From Adiantum capillus-veneris (Eukaryota > Streptophyta > Polypodiopsida > Polypodiales > Pteridaceae), in NCBI GenBank assembly GCA_014529385.2, contig CM043968.1, positions 10,365,648 to 10,429,647 on the forward strand: 64,000 nt of DNA, in the 5' to 3' direction. Each line of letters opens with the position of its first letter. The stretch's first letter is position 1. Made by a program: the position numbers and the translations under genes. Below the pieces are notes generated by a model. It was not told where the DNA came from. It saw only the letters and a program-made list of their open reading frames with translations, and made no database searches. This document shows positions 10,987 through 23,152 of this stretch, piece after piece.

Positions 10987-13900
10987 AGCAGTTCTAAATC
11001 TATAAATTTATACGCAAACGAACACTAACTGTTCATAGACAACAATTCTAGAAAAGTACAGTGGCTTTGCACAGTAATTTATTTGCAGTTGAAAATAAAC
11101 TATGTACAAGGTAATGAAGATAACAAAATACAGCTCAAGTATCCTTAAACACAAAGTTTGGGAAATCTTGTATCACACTACGAGATCCACCATTTGTTAA
11201 GAACTGGACGTTTTAATCAAGGAAGGTAGCCCTCACCTGCACCCATAGCCACAAGAAAACAGTTCGTTAGCACGTGACTGTATGCAGGTGATGTTGGGCA
11301 TCCCAGTTGTTATCCATGTCACCATAAAAAAAACATCGTCCTTAACTTGAATATTTGTTCCTCTTTTTTTTTAAATGGTAAGAACGAAGATCCTTGGCTT
11401 ATCAGCCAATCTGATACAGACGGTACTCAACCCCATAGAGCAGCCATAAATTTTTATTTTTTCTCAAACATCGTACTATTACCAATCTTTAAAAAAATTA
11501 AGTAGCAAAACAAATTTTCAGAGCTTCATCCTTAACTAGATTATTCCATTTGAGGTAGTCTCATGCTACATCAAAAAATACCCACTACCTTGTCTATCAA
11601 CAACATTTGTAATAGAGCCTCTTATTCGGGACTTATTTATATAATCGGGCTGAGATATCCCCCAAAAAAACAAAACTTCTAGTTTTTACCACTTATTACC
11701 TAACTAAGATACCCCTTCTTTAGAGAAAAATCATAACCATTATTCCCAAAATTCCTTAATTTTATGTTATGTCATTCCTACTGCTGCCGTATGCCAGCTA
11801 CCAAATGTATACTACAATATATTGGACCACTTAGTCATAGTGAGCCAACTTAGACTCGGTCCGGAGATTTTTATCAATCTCAGGTTATGCCCAGATAGAG
11901 GGACCTGTGTGCCATGCTCAACTACCATATCATGCATTCCTTCCTATCAACTATCAGAAGTTAGGGCAATAACACTAAAGTAATCTGTAAATTCTCAGTA
12001 TCATTTTAGTTAAATCCATAAAAAACATCTGCTATAAAAACCTGATTAAACCAGCGGATCCACTTAAGGTCACTATATGATTTACCCTGTGGTATCGAGA
12101 TCAAACCTACTAGCTAGATGTTAGGTAAGGCCAAGTGCCTATATACTTTAAATGAGACAAAGAAGTCAGCAGAAGAAGTTAAAAGAATTGAGAAGCCAAG
12201 GTTCAACCGAACTTCTGCCATCAGAAATCTGTCACCTCTTTGAACTAAGTGATAGGTTAATCTGAACCTACCGCTATTCTCCATAGTATATGACAATGCT
12301 GAAAAAAACCAGTCAATTATAAACTTGCATTTTATTTAACCTAAGTCTGGTATGTGCAATCAGCATCATACCCAAAGCCAGTACTCAGAATAAGCTTTTT
12401 AGCTGATTCAGTATAATAGGCCACCGATAAAACAGATCAATCTTACTTGTAAAAAAGTTGAGTTAAGTTTTTTAAAAAACATTTATAATCGGGTATGCGA
12501 AACCTATCATACCCTACTGTAAAATAAGATGCTTAGCCACTATTTCCAAAAAAGTAGTTTTGACTGACCTCTGAATCCTCTCAAGTAGTTTTTACTAAAA
12601 TAGGCACCAGATTTTTAGTAACAGATTCAATTCCGGGTAAGTCCTTTTTTCGAAATTACCTCAGCAAAGTCACCAAACTTATCCAATCACTCACAAATAT
12701 CTCATTCTTTTAGTGTAAGACAGGTTATTTTCATATCTGCAGTACACCATTCATGAGTACATTACCCATTTGAGTAACAATATTACCAGAGTCAACATTA
12801 TATACCCTTCATGTCCTTTTAATACCCCACCATCCTCATTTTTACCAGTCAAAAGATAAGACAAACACCTGGCAATCTGCTTTTTTCCAAAAAATTTATA
12901 TAGGACACGAAAAAATCAGTTAGACAGTCTCCCCCCTTTTTTTATTTCATTTCCATAAAACATTACTCAGTAGATACTGGGGTTTTTTTAAACGCTTTCT
13001 TCATGCCTAGAAGAGCCATGTTTCGGAGCCAGTCTCCCAGTACTTTACATAGAAAAAACACATCTTTAGTCGAAGCAAAACCCCATTCCAATCAAAATTT
13101 TCATACTATACCATATACTTTTCTTCCTATGAATTTTTTAAGAATAGTCACCGGAGCAAGAGAAAACCGTCTACTTACCTGGTTTTTTTTGGCAAAATCT
13201 CAGAATTAAAAAAAAAATTGTTAACCTGAAGATTAGGAGGTAATTCTTAGTTTAACTTGAGCCATTCACGCTTCTTCCCTTACCAGTAAGAGTTAGATTC
13301 CAGAGCCAGGTTATATATATATATTTTTGTTTTTATGACAACAAACACCATCAGTCAAACGGATAACACTTGCCAACCTCTAGAGTAAGAGATAATTTCA
13401 GTTTGACACAAGAAAAAGGTCAGTATCCAATAGCAAATCAGAAAACCTCCTTTAATTTATTCAAAGTTTCTTTATTCCAAAAATTCGATACCTGTAATCT
13501 GAGTCTATTCAATCTGAGGTTAGCTCATGTAAATAACTGTACTGCGACTCCTTAGTTTTACAGCAGACATAAGTTTTTGACATTATATGCACACTATTTT
13601 TAGCTTATTATTTTTTTAGATCTTTGTGAATTTTTGGCTCTATGTAAAGACCAGCGAGACATACATCAACTATTTGATTAAACCAAGCTTAACTTTACTT
13701 TTTCTAATGCAGTTCGCTCCATAAACATGCCATTAGACATGCTCAAGTCATCTTATTCCATAGCCGACAGTGTTAGATTAGTCCCCTCAAAAAACGATAT
13801 AAAAAACCAGATTTTTCTTAACCCTTCCACTGATTTCACGGACCCATACCACATTGGTCAAAGCAAAACCATAACTTGCATTAATGACAAAAGCAAGACA

Positions 13901-15757
13901 ATCTTATATCTCCTCTTACACCATTCACATGAAAGCTCAGTATCCGGAGACTATTTAACAGGTTTTTTTAAAAAAATTTCCCAAAAAATAGTCTCAACGA
14001 AGCTACATAGTGTATAAAGAAATTCCTTAGAGCAAGACAGAAGATTTCTGTTAACCTGAAGATTAGGAGACGATGACGCCTCCACACTGGCTTTCTCCGA
14101 TTTTTTCAGCATGTTTGAGCCACAGCCACCAGTAGATGGAATACGCAAAGTTTTGAAATAACACACGCAGAAAAATGATAACAGAGACGCAGCTATGTGA
14201 GTATGATAACTCACCTTAGAAGTCAAGTTTAAATAGTTGATGCTCCTCTGCAGCAGACGAGACAGTTGAGTTGGACTGGTTAAGCCCCCAATCGAGGACG
14301 TCAGTCCAGGCACGTACACCAGTATCCCCCATAGCCTAGGATCCGGAGGCAGAATCCAGAGGTTTAGTAGGTAAGATTCCACAATATCAGCACCTACTGC
14401 TCAAGAAAAAATGGCGGGGAAGTCTGTCATCGTTGGCCTTTCCACAAAACCTAAGCGGTGGCGGGTAGAGGATGCAAGAAGGACCATAAGCCACGCTTAC
14501 AGAATTTTTAGGATTTGTACTGAGACCAAATATTGTGAAGCCAAGTCGGACAGTCACCTCCACAATGGTATAAGATAGCATATATTCCCATACTAAAAGG
14601 CCCAGTTTTATTCACTAGACGCGATTAAATACGGTGTCGGGTATTTACACCCCAGTAGGTATTTTTATCTGCTATCCTAGCATTTCCTTAGTGTAAAACA
14701 CCTTTCTATACTGTGAGTATATGATATATTTTTGGGAAAACTCTCCAAATCATAATAAGCCTCATGAGTTAATAACCTGTTTTAATTCTAAATGGTTGGT
14801 TAAACAAACAAATCTCGAGTATCATTTCCAGAGTAAATGGTTTTCAACTATTTATTTGTAAAGCCCAGTCAGACAGACTACATCACCCCAAGGTAAAATT
14901 TAAATAGCAATGATTCCCATATTCATACCGAGGTCTCTAGACCCATAGCTAGTAAGTTGTATCCGGTCTCGGGTATACAATAGGTATTTATACATGCTAT
15001 CCATGCCCTATGCAAGGCTTCCACCCGCACAATAATGTGAAAAAAACCACCTTTTAAAATGTGAGAGACAACACCATATTAGGCACACTTTCCTAAAAAA
15101 AGTTTTTATGAGAGATGGTTGGTCAAATATAAAGTCCCAAGTATAGAGTATCATTCCAGAGTTTGGCATTCTTCATCTATTTTGCATCCTTGGTGTATTA
15201 TGGCCTACTGTCATGACCAGGTTCTTTTCATAGCAACTGCACATCTCCTTATGTCAAATGAATCTATACGTCGAGCAACATTACTCCGTTATGAATAGCA
15301 TCTATTCCCGCAGTTAGGAACCTCTGTTTCTCAGACAAAGTGGTGGACATATCAGGATCGAGTGACCAGAGTGACACTTTGGGGTCGTGAACATTTCAAA
15401 AATAATATCCGATTGGCGATGCTTACTGAAGCAGTGGGTCTAGGGCCTAAGTATTATTATATCGAGCATTCCATAAAGCCTGGTTTTTCAGATCGGCTAT
15501 ATCTGCTAGCCCAGTTTCTACCTCCTCAGAAGATTTTCCTATACCGTAGTTATGGTCATCAGCTACGAGGATATTTTAACTGTACTCACCACACTCGGGA
15601 GTATGGGGTAGCCTTGGCGACTCGTATCGTACCTTTGGCAGAGCGGCCAAATACTTGCTTCTACTGTGATAGCTGTTTGTGTGATCATGTGATGGGCGGC
15701 ATAATAGAGATGTAGCTGTGAAGCTCTTTAGCTAAGCTTTTTTTTGTCTAGTGACAT

Positions 15758-15762
<5 letters not shown>
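10987..15762. repeat. 4.8-kb long direct repeat, right copy
   Basis: Second copy of 2097-6879, same orientation, with scattered substitutions and small indels. One example is a run of about 18 extra bases near 14,720 (ATGATATATTTTTGGGAA) that the left copy lacks. Relative to the minus-strand core genes it is the 5' terminal repeat. It ends GACATCTTTT plus (GT)n, as in the left copy, and is preceded by GTGTGTGT. Its plus-strand frame has a premature TAG. Confidence 0.85.
15200..15715 (+). pseudogene. Right-copy version of the unknown 171-aa protein
   Basis: Same length and no indel relative to 6317-6832. A TAG at 15,296-15,298 interrupts it at codon 33: the codon pair CAACAG has become GAATAG. 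Downstream of the stop the protein differs from the left copy by very few residues. The C-terminal cysteine cluster CFYCDSCLCDH is unchanged. Confidence 0.5.
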
Positions 15763-15817
<55 letters not shown>

Positions 15818-15862
15818 CGTGCGTGTGTGTGGGTGTGCGTCTGCGTGTGCGTGTGCATGTGC
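15763..15862. repeat. (GT)n microsatellite, interrupted
   Basis: About 60 bases of near-pure GT and then a mixed GTGC/GTGG tract. It forms the outer right border of the composite element. Confidence 0.95.
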
Positions 15863-17096
15863 AAGGGTTGGGTCACATGAGGTCAAGGAGTGGAGACTAT
15901 TTAGAGTGTGTGCACGAGGGCAGCGGAGTGCAGGACAAGGTAAGTGCATACATGGATGCGGGCGAGGTTGAGTGGGGCTTGGTGGTCATGGAAGCGGGGC
16001 GGGTGAAAATATACACAATTGCAACAAAGTTTAAAAAAATTGCACGAGAAGGTAAAATTACCCAAAAAATACCAGAAAAATGCTTAAAACAACCAAAAAT
16101 TTAGCGAGAGTTCATCATTTCAAAAATTTCCTTTTGGATCGATTGTCCACATCAGATTTTTACAATTTTATCAATTTTTGATAAAAATTTTGAATAATTT
16201 TAAGCACTAAATTAGCACAAAAAATGCTAAAAATGACAAAAATTAATGAAATAATTACCACAAATTAGCCAAATTATTTTTTAAAAATATTCAGCTCGTT
16301 CTACTTGATTTCCATCACTTGGAACATCAAGATTACAATCCCAATCAATTTCCAATGCATTTGACAATCAAATCGATGCAAACTTGACCGTTTTTGTCTC
16401 TTTTTGCCCAATTTTGACTCAAAAATTAGTAAACTTAATGATGCGATTATTCGAACTTCTGCACATACGCTTGGTTATTGTGCTTTGGACTTTTCAATGC
16501 AATCAATTACACATCAATTTGCAACCATGTACTAGTTCAATTATGTGTGCAAAAACTAGCAAAATTAAGCATAAATCCGATAATTAGTGCACACACACAA
16601 TGTCTACTGCAATTTCGACGGCATAACGACACAATTTTAGCAATCAAAAAACATGAACCATCATTTTCATAACATCATCAAAAAATTCATTGCCTTTCAC
16701 AATTCTAATTGGCATCAATTAAACCACAATTAGCACTCAAAAGTGCGCACTTTATCTACACATGGACATACTAATTGCACTAATCTTTTGTGTAATCAAA
16801 CTTTAATCAAAATTGCAAATCAAATCAGCAATTGAGTGAGTTTGTGCACTCACAATTTCATGAGCAACGCATCGATTTCCAACTCCAATTGACGCCTACA
16901 CAGATTAGCAACCGCTTAACAACATTTCACCTACAATCAATTGAGCACAAAATCTCATGTGTAGCATCATTTTCAATGAAATCAAACACATAAAAATAAT
17001 AATCACAACTCTAATCAATGATTTAGCTATGTGTAGAACAAAAAGCACATGTGATTAGAGAGTAATTAGAGAGTCTAATTAGGGAAAATTCCTTAA
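15863..17096. other. A/T-rich intergenic sequence, no gene seen
   Basis: No frame with coding character. The stretch 16,000-17,000 is rich in CAATT, AAAATT and GCACA words and looks like old noncoding repeat. Confidence 0.5.
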
Positions 17097-18435
17097 CACT
17101 AGGTTGGTAACCTAATAGGACATAAAAGTGTCCTTTCAGGGTTTTGAAAAAAACCTCCAAAACCATAGTAGATCCACTCATTTTGTAAAATCCTTTCATG
17201 AGGTTATAGTTCAAGGCCTACTATACATGGAAAAAATAAGAAACTTGTAAAATTTATCATCTTTTGTTCACACCAAGCCTCCAAAGTTGATGGACCAGTG
17301 CATTTTCTTTAAAACAGTCATCTCTTATGTTTTGTTGCATAAAAATAAGATTAGGGATTTTTGTAGGACTTGATATAAATTCCCTAGTTAACTTCAATGG
17401 GTTGCTGATCAGAACATATGATTGCTTCTCACTCACTATTTTTTGTTTTGCCAAAATAAATAGGTACAAAAAAGTTGAATTTTTACCATTCTCCAAACCT
17501 ATCATCAAAGTTTCTATAGCCACGCTCAATACAAATAATATATGCATGTTTTCTTAGTTCCCTATTGTCCTTTAGGTTCATAAGGAGCCATGGAGCATGT
17601 CAAAAGAATAATACATCTCTTACCAAGGGGAATCTTGGGGACAAAGATGAAGTGCTAAATACAGCAAACATGAAAAAACTGGGTTCAACATTATGCGTTG
17701 TAGAATCCCATAGAAACTATTCAATATCTAGCCAAATTTGATCCTTATGACTAGATATGGTTACTACCTACAAAATGCATGTAGTTGTCACAAGAAACTA
17801 ACAATATTGAAAAAGCTATACTTGATATACTAGAATGTTTCGTTTTCTTCTATAATTGAAAAAATCAACCATCGTTGTGTACTATGCAAAATAGGGTATT
17901 AGGTGCCCCAAAACTCAAGAAATATTAGCTTTATGTTACACTATGCGACATAGAAAATAAAAAATGCATTTGGATATCATGAAATCCACCAAAAAAATCA
18001 TAGAAGAGCTAAAATTGGCTAAAATACAAGATTTGACAATTTTTGTAATTTGGTCATAACTTACAACTTTTATATTTATTTCTCCCTAGAAGCATCAGGA
18101 CATGTTAAGGACTACTAAAGATAGTTCTCTAGCATTATAGACCTCACAAACATGAATTCTAGAGTGGTATAGTTGCAAAAAGTTGAAAAAAGACAAAAAC
18201 AGGACCCGTTTTTTCACACAGTTTAGGTTGTGAAATGTTGTGCAAGGACAAGGTTAAAGATGGAATTGATATTCCAAAAAAATGTCGAGTTTTTTTCAGC
18301 TCATGAGACAACTTTCTAGATAGATAGCACCTCAAAATCCATTTTGAAACTCTTGACATAATTCAAGGAAAATGGTCACTTAAGAGGACATAAAAGTGTC
18401 CCAGGACATAAAAGTGTCCCGTTACCAACCTAGTG
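17097..18435. mobile_element. CACTA-like non-autonomous DNA transposon, 1.34 kb
   Basis: The left end CACTAGGTTGGTAAC (17097-17111) is the perfect reverse complement of the right end GTTACCAACCTAGTG (18421-18435). TTAA flanks both sides (17093-17096 and 18436-18439). The motif GGACATAAAAGTGTCC occurs once just inside the left end and twice just inside the right end, like the subterminal transposase-binding repeats of CACTA (En/Spm, CMC) elements. No transposase is visible. The longest frame inside (17547-17257, minus) has no recognisable domain. CACTA elements normally make 3-bp duplications; four-base TTAA at both sides would fit a piggyBac-like cut. TTAA is its own reverse complement, so the flanks cannot decide. 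Superfamily assignment rests on the CACTA ends and subterminal repeats. Confidence 0.75.
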
Positions 18436-18439
18436 TTAA

Positions 18440-19640
18440 TTACACACTCAAAAAGCACTCAATTTTAGTCAAAATTTTTACAATTTCATATCAAAAGAGT
18501 GATGAATCAACCTCTAATTAGGCATACACACATGTAAAGCACTTGAATTAGTAGAGGATTAGTAAAAAAATAGTGAGAAATTGGGGATTTTCTACCTAAA
18601 TCTACTCCTAAACACTCGATTATACTAAAAAATTCTCCTCTAGCTTAGGCTACCGTCCCCGGCAACGATGCAAAATGTTAACTCCCTCGTAGCATAGCTC
18701 TAAAGAATCGACAAAATTATCAATCCAAGGATGAAGAGAGAACTAATGAAGGAGATTAGTGTATGCACACACGCTAACCCTTATGCTAATCAAGGTTGCT
18801 AATCATTGCATTCTCTACTAATCCTCGTGGTCACATCCTAATCACAAGCTCACCCAAGCTCATGGAGTTATGATTAGAGAAATGCATGCACAATCCTTAA
18901 TCTACACACTAATCTAATCATGCACACACTACTAGAATCAAACATACAATAGGCAATCAAGAATTAGAGAGCCATTACTTCTTAATCTACACCATCAAGA
19001 CACTAATACACAACTTAATGAAAAGCAAGAGAAAGGCAAAAGGACTCATCTTCATTGCATGCATACAATCGGTCCGTAAAGAGAGTACATGTGGCTCCAT
19101 GCTTCCACCTCCATAGCCTCCTTCTTCTTCTTCTCTACTCTAGGTTTCTCTCAAAATGATATCTCCCCTTTTCACATGAGCTACATTCACTTATATACCT
19201 AGGGTTTTAAACGTTATGGCCGGCCGTCCAAAGTACATGAAGTGAATAAACAAATACAACGTGGAACTCAATGTGAGCCCATGAATATATACATAGCAAA
19301 TGGAAAAATAATGTCCATGAGAAGGTGAAAATGGCTGCTGATGTTGGATGCATCCAACAAAGATTTTCTAATTCCTTTTTGACAATTAAGTTCCATTTTT
19401 GAGTGCTTAGCATGTAATTTGTCACAAATTACCTCGCAAAAAAGGGCAATTATGTCTAAAAAATAATGAATAATTTCCTCTCCAAAGGCTATGTAACATA
19501 CCCAAATTCTAGTTTGAGCATCTTGATTGACCGAAAAATTTATAGCTTTGTATTTTGAAATTTCCATAAATTAGAGGGGGTATTTAAGTAATTTTCCCAA
19601 AAATATAAATGTAGAGGGGACTCCAAAAAAAAAAAGAATC
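18440..19640. other. A/T-rich sequence with possible LTR remnant, no gene
   Basis: No coding frame. The primer-site-like motif at 18,654-18,675 implies that the sequence to its right, starting TGTTAACTCCCTCG, could be the LTR of a lost minus-strand element. I could not find the opposite LTR border or a second copy. Confidence 0.4.
18654..18675 (-). promoter_or_regulatory. Primer-binding-site-like motif of a Tat/Athila-type element
   Basis: On the minus strand the sequence reads TTTTGCATCGTTGCCGGGGA followed by CGG. The GTTGCCGGGGA part is the familiar sequence after the LTR in plant Tat/Athila Ty3/gypsy elements. No internal genes follow it here (they would lie to the left), so it is probably a truncated remnant. 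Confidence 0.4.
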
Positions 19641-19644
19641 TGAG

Positions 19645-21400
19645 ATGATACCCAGTAAACCTCTAGCTTTGATGTATCCATTTGGATGCCATCTTGAGAG
19701 ATAATGTGACCTAGATACTAAATCTCTTGTAAGAAAAATTCACTTTTCTTTCAATTAATATAAAGCTTATTCTCTCGTAAAACTTGAAATATTACCTAGA
19801 GGTGTTGCTTGTGTTCGTCTAATGAATTAGAGTAGATGATTATATCATCAAAGAACACTCTAGTAAAGGTTCGGTGAGGTCTGAATAGCTTCTCCATTAG
19901 GTGGTTAAATGTGGCTGGTGCATTGGTCAAGCCAAAAGGCATGACAATGTACTCGTAAAGACCAAACGTAGTGCAAAATGTTGTCTTTACAATGTCTTGA
20001 TCAACTATCCTTATTTGATGGTAGCCACTTTTTAGGTCAATCCTGCTAAATTAGGTCAACCCTTGTAGCTTTTCAAATACGTCTTCTACTCGTGGAATGA
20101 GAAACCTATTCTTGATAGTGATCCTATTTAGTGCTCATAGTCAACACACATACGATATGTGCCATCTTTCTTTTGCACTAATAACATTGGTGAACAAAAT
20201 GGAAATGAGCCAGGCCTAACCATGCCGCATAATCTCCTCTTGTTGAGCTTGGGAAACTCGCTAAACAGATTTATTAGGCGGTGAGCTTCTTGGAAGAAGT
20301 TCAATTGCATGGTCATCATCCCCTCATTTGGGAGGTAGCTCACAAGGGATGTCATCAATAAAAATATCTTGGAATCCCTTGAGGAACTTGGATAACACTA
20401 ATTCCTTTTGATTGGTTATATCTTTTTTTGCTAAAACATTAGGTTCATTTTGAGAATCTTTAACAAAAATCATGTACACGGAAATAGAGATCTTTATTGA
20501 CTTATTGAAAGCTTTCTTATGTACAATGGGTATGGTACTACCCAACTCCTTAGCATCTATGTACATATTGTTTTCTTCAAACCTAAAGTAGATTTGTCTT
20601 TCAGGGAATTTAACATTGGCAGCCATGCAATCAAACCATGGTGCCCCTAGGATTACATCCTCATTCTTGAGAGGAGAGATGAAGAAATCCTCCTTGTCCA
20701 CATAGCTTTGGACATGGAGCCTCAATTTCCCAATTAAGGAAGTGATTGAGGCTTCTTTCCCCTTGAAAGAACCATCAACAAGTAGGACATCTCCCATCTC
20801 ATAGGCTTGGATTCCTAGCTTCGTGGCTAACTATGTGGATATAAAATTGTGATTAGAACCAGGGTCAAAGAGAATGAAAGCATCATGTTCTCTTACCTTT
20901 CCCCAAGCATGACATAGAGGAGATCCTTTGTGATGAGCATCCTCTTCTTGAATTTTGACCAAGGTAGCTCTAGGAGGATCATTACATGTATTCTTGTGGG
21001 GGCAAGCATGATAGTCATGCCCTTTCTCCCAGCACTTGAAACAACGGTTATCTTTTCGATAATGCTCTAGTTGTTCAAGAGAGAGTTTATTTGTGCCTTT
21101 ATAAACTCCCTTCTCCTTAGCTTTGTTGTTGTTCATGTTTCCTTTGGGAGACTTTTGGACATTGTCCTTCCCCTTAAGCTCATTACAGTCCTTGTTTTCC
21201 ATGGGCTTAAGATTTCTCTTAGCCCCTTGTTGGAACTTGATTCCTGAAGCCACCATGGTATGGTGTATGACCCCATATATGGTGTGGGGACTTTGGGAGT
21301 TAACATACTCCGACATATCCTCAGTTAAACCTGCACAAAATTATTGATTTTTCTCTCCAAAATCCATCTTTTTGAAGACAGTGGCTTTGAGGTGTTGACA
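19645..21400 (-). pseudogene. Ty3/gypsy gag-pol fragment (Gag zinc knuckle, protease, RT)
   Basis: From right to left on the minus strand: the end of Gag (MSEYVNSQSPHT), a CCHC zinc knuckle (CFKCWEKGHDYHAC, near 21,035), a protease motif (ILFDPGSNHNF, near 20,855), the protease-RT linker (20,797-20,324), and RT up to the FDDIIIYS region at about 19,850 and on to about 19,650, where similarity stops. It is the same family as the element at 35.6-44.5 kb but more diverged. Several stops and small deletions break it, for example loss of codons just before the RT VRPGSFPFCSP segment near 20,220. LTRs, integrase and chromodomain are absent. The left end falls within the RT connection region. Confidence 0.85.
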
Positions 21401-21497
21401 GCCGGCTTTTGGAACCATGGCCGTGGGAACGAACCCCACTCGGGGGGAGCATAATACAAGAAAAATAATTTTTTTTAACGCTTTTTTCTTGCATGCT

Positions 21498-21498
<1 letters not shown>

Positions 21499-21531
<33 letters not shown>
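21499..21531. repeat. Homopolymer C33
   Basis: Run of 33 C on the plus strand, 35 bases before the (CT)n tract. Confidence 0.95.
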
Positions 21532-21534
<3 letters not shown>

Positions 21535-21562
21535 CTTGGCACCACCCTCTCCTTATCCTCCA

Positions 21563-21674
<112 letters not shown>

Positions 21675-21736
21675 CCTAGCCGCTACTCGCCTGATCTGCG
21701 TTTGTGAGTCTCCCCCCGAGCGAAGGGTAGCTCCAT

Positions 21737-21781
<45 letters not shown>
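21737..21781. repeat. Homopolymer G45
   Basis: Run of 45 G on the plus strand within the leader of the ORF1-only element. The other copy of the element has only seven G at this position (CTATGGGGGGGCG, near 47,092-47,098), so this is a local expansion. It can pair with C33 at 21,499-21,531 across the (CT)n tract. Confidence 0.95.
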
Positions 21782-21784
<3 letters not shown>

Positions 21785-22139
21785 GGCCTTATGCTCGCCC
21801 TGCTGCTACTGTAACCAACTGCCGTACCATCTCATGTGCTACTATACCGCCTTAAGCTGGATGTATCCTGCTGTTTGTACACGCTCGCACAGACGACCTC
21901 TCCCCATTTAAGCCTCAAGCCTGTACCTTGCCACGTTTGAGGATCTGAGCTTTTCTCCATCTCAACAGCATTAAGCTTAATAAGCTAAGTTGCACAGATT
22001 CAAGCTTATTAAAAAAAATTTCAATCTCTGATCCCACCTATCTAAGTTTCGAGACACCACAGAGTCAAGCAGCACACAGTTTCAAGTAAGCTTGGCTTTC
22101 TCAAGACCTGCCTTTGAGAAGGTGTCACGAGTGGCCTCG

Positions 22140-22856
22140 ATGTCCTCCTTCGACACCCCTATTTCATGCAAGAGCTTCCTTGCGATGGCAGCGGCACCAA
22201 GGAAGGACCCGGTTGCCCACCAAGAAGCAAGGATCATGGCCCTCGAAGCTAAGATCCAAGAACTCATCGAGGAGAATGAAGGACTCAAACAACGGTTATG
22301 CAAACTTGAAGCCATTAAGGAGGTAGAGAACCAAGCTCTACTGGCAAAAGCCCACAAAGTCGAAGTCTCCCTCACCGAGTCTGTCATGGTGGCCCAAAAG
22401 GAATCCCATGAAGCAATATACAAGAAGATTGACAACAAGATACAGACGATCGTACAAGAATGCCGATTACAAGAATCTCTTGGCCTCAAGGTCAGGATTG
22501 GGGGCCTCCACCCACCGTGGTGTACCAGTGAAGACACCCTTGAGGAAGCCATCACCAAGCTCAACGACATTCTTCAACCTGTCCACATTAAGCCTAAAAC
22601 TATCTCTTGGATCAATGACACACATAGGCATGTACCATCCGAGCATTGCATACTCACTTTCAAGGACAAAGAGGAACGGGTGAAGTTGCTACGCCAATCT
22701 CGGCTTCTCAAGGGAAAAAAGTTCTGGATCACAGAGGAACTAACTACAAATCAACTCAAGAATAAAGCAAGCGAGCTGAAGAAGATGCATGAAGCACGCA
22801 AGCAAGGTAAATGGGTAGTCTACCGAGGGGGCAAAGCGGTCATCCAGGAGTTTTGA
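22140..22856 (+). CDS. L1-ORF1-like nucleic-acid-binding protein, 238 aa
   Basis: Start chosen at the first ATG (MSSFDTP); the frame is open 16 codons upstream. After a short N-terminus, residues about 35-110 form a leucine/glutamate-rich probable coiled coil (ALEAKIQELIEENEGLKQRL). Next comes an RRM-like segment (LKVRIGGLHPPW ... HCILTFKDKEERVKLL) and a C-terminal part (KKFWITEELTTNQLKNKASE, then GKWVVYRGGKAVIQ) that matches the pattern of LINE-1 ORF1 C-terminal domains. Such proteins form trimers, bind RNA and accompany LINE RNA to target DNA. The order coiled coil, RRM, C-terminal domain and the lysine-rich composition support the call. The frame is intact here. A host protein is unlikely because the second copy is decayed and lies in the same transposon-like unit. 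Confidence 0.7.
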   Translation: MSSFDTPISCKSFLAMAAAPRKDPVAHQEARIMALEAKIQELIEENEGLKQRLCKLEAIKEVENQALLAKAHKVEVSLTESVMVAQKESHEAIYKKIDNKIQTIVQECRLQESLGLKVRIGGLHPPWCTSEDTLEEAITKLNDILQPVHIKPKTISWINDTHRHVPSEHCILTFKDKEERVKLLRQSRLLKGKKFWITEELTTNQLKNKASELKKMHEARKQGKWVVYRGGKAVIQEF

Positions 22857-23039
22857 ACTCCTAAACCGGCTCTCCCCTTAGCTAACCCCCTTTAGGTTTT
22901 TGTTCTTTCCTTTATCGTATCTTCTTGATGGACCCTCAGTCCTTAACTGATATGTATCGATCATCCTTACTTACAAGGAACCATTGTAATGTTTTACTTT
23001 GGTCCCATGGGTCATATATGACCTCCGTGGACGATAATT

Positions 23040-23042
<3 letters not shown>

Positions 23043-23115
<73 letters not shown>

Positions 23116-23120
23116 CCATG

Positions 23121-23149
<29 letters not shown>
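23043..23149. repeat. (CT)n then (CA)n microsatellites at the 3' border of ORF1-only copy 1
   Basis: CT tract 23,043-23,112, the spacer ATTCCATG, then a CA tract to 23,149. Another short CA tract lies at 23,190-23,207. Confidence 0.95.

Positions 23150-23152
<3 letters not shown>

Noticed and set aside
2097-15762. Ordinary LTR retrotransposon with 4.8-kb LTRs
   Set aside because: The RT is not of LTR-element type, there are no TG...CA ends, no primer-binding site next to the repeat and no integrase or protease. The LTR reading is kept only as an alternative.
15728-16104. Long frames of Cys-Val, Thr-His or Ser-Leu repeats on both strands (also at 21.4-21.9, 22.9-23.2, 26.9-27.5, 35.9-36.2, 46.7-47.0 and 48.8-49.0 kb)
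   Set aside because: They are translations of (GT)n, (CA)n and (CT)n microsatellites and have no support as genes.
22082-22570. Minus-strand 162-codon frame over the ORF1-like gene
   Set aside because: Complementary shadow of the recognised plus-strand coding sequence.
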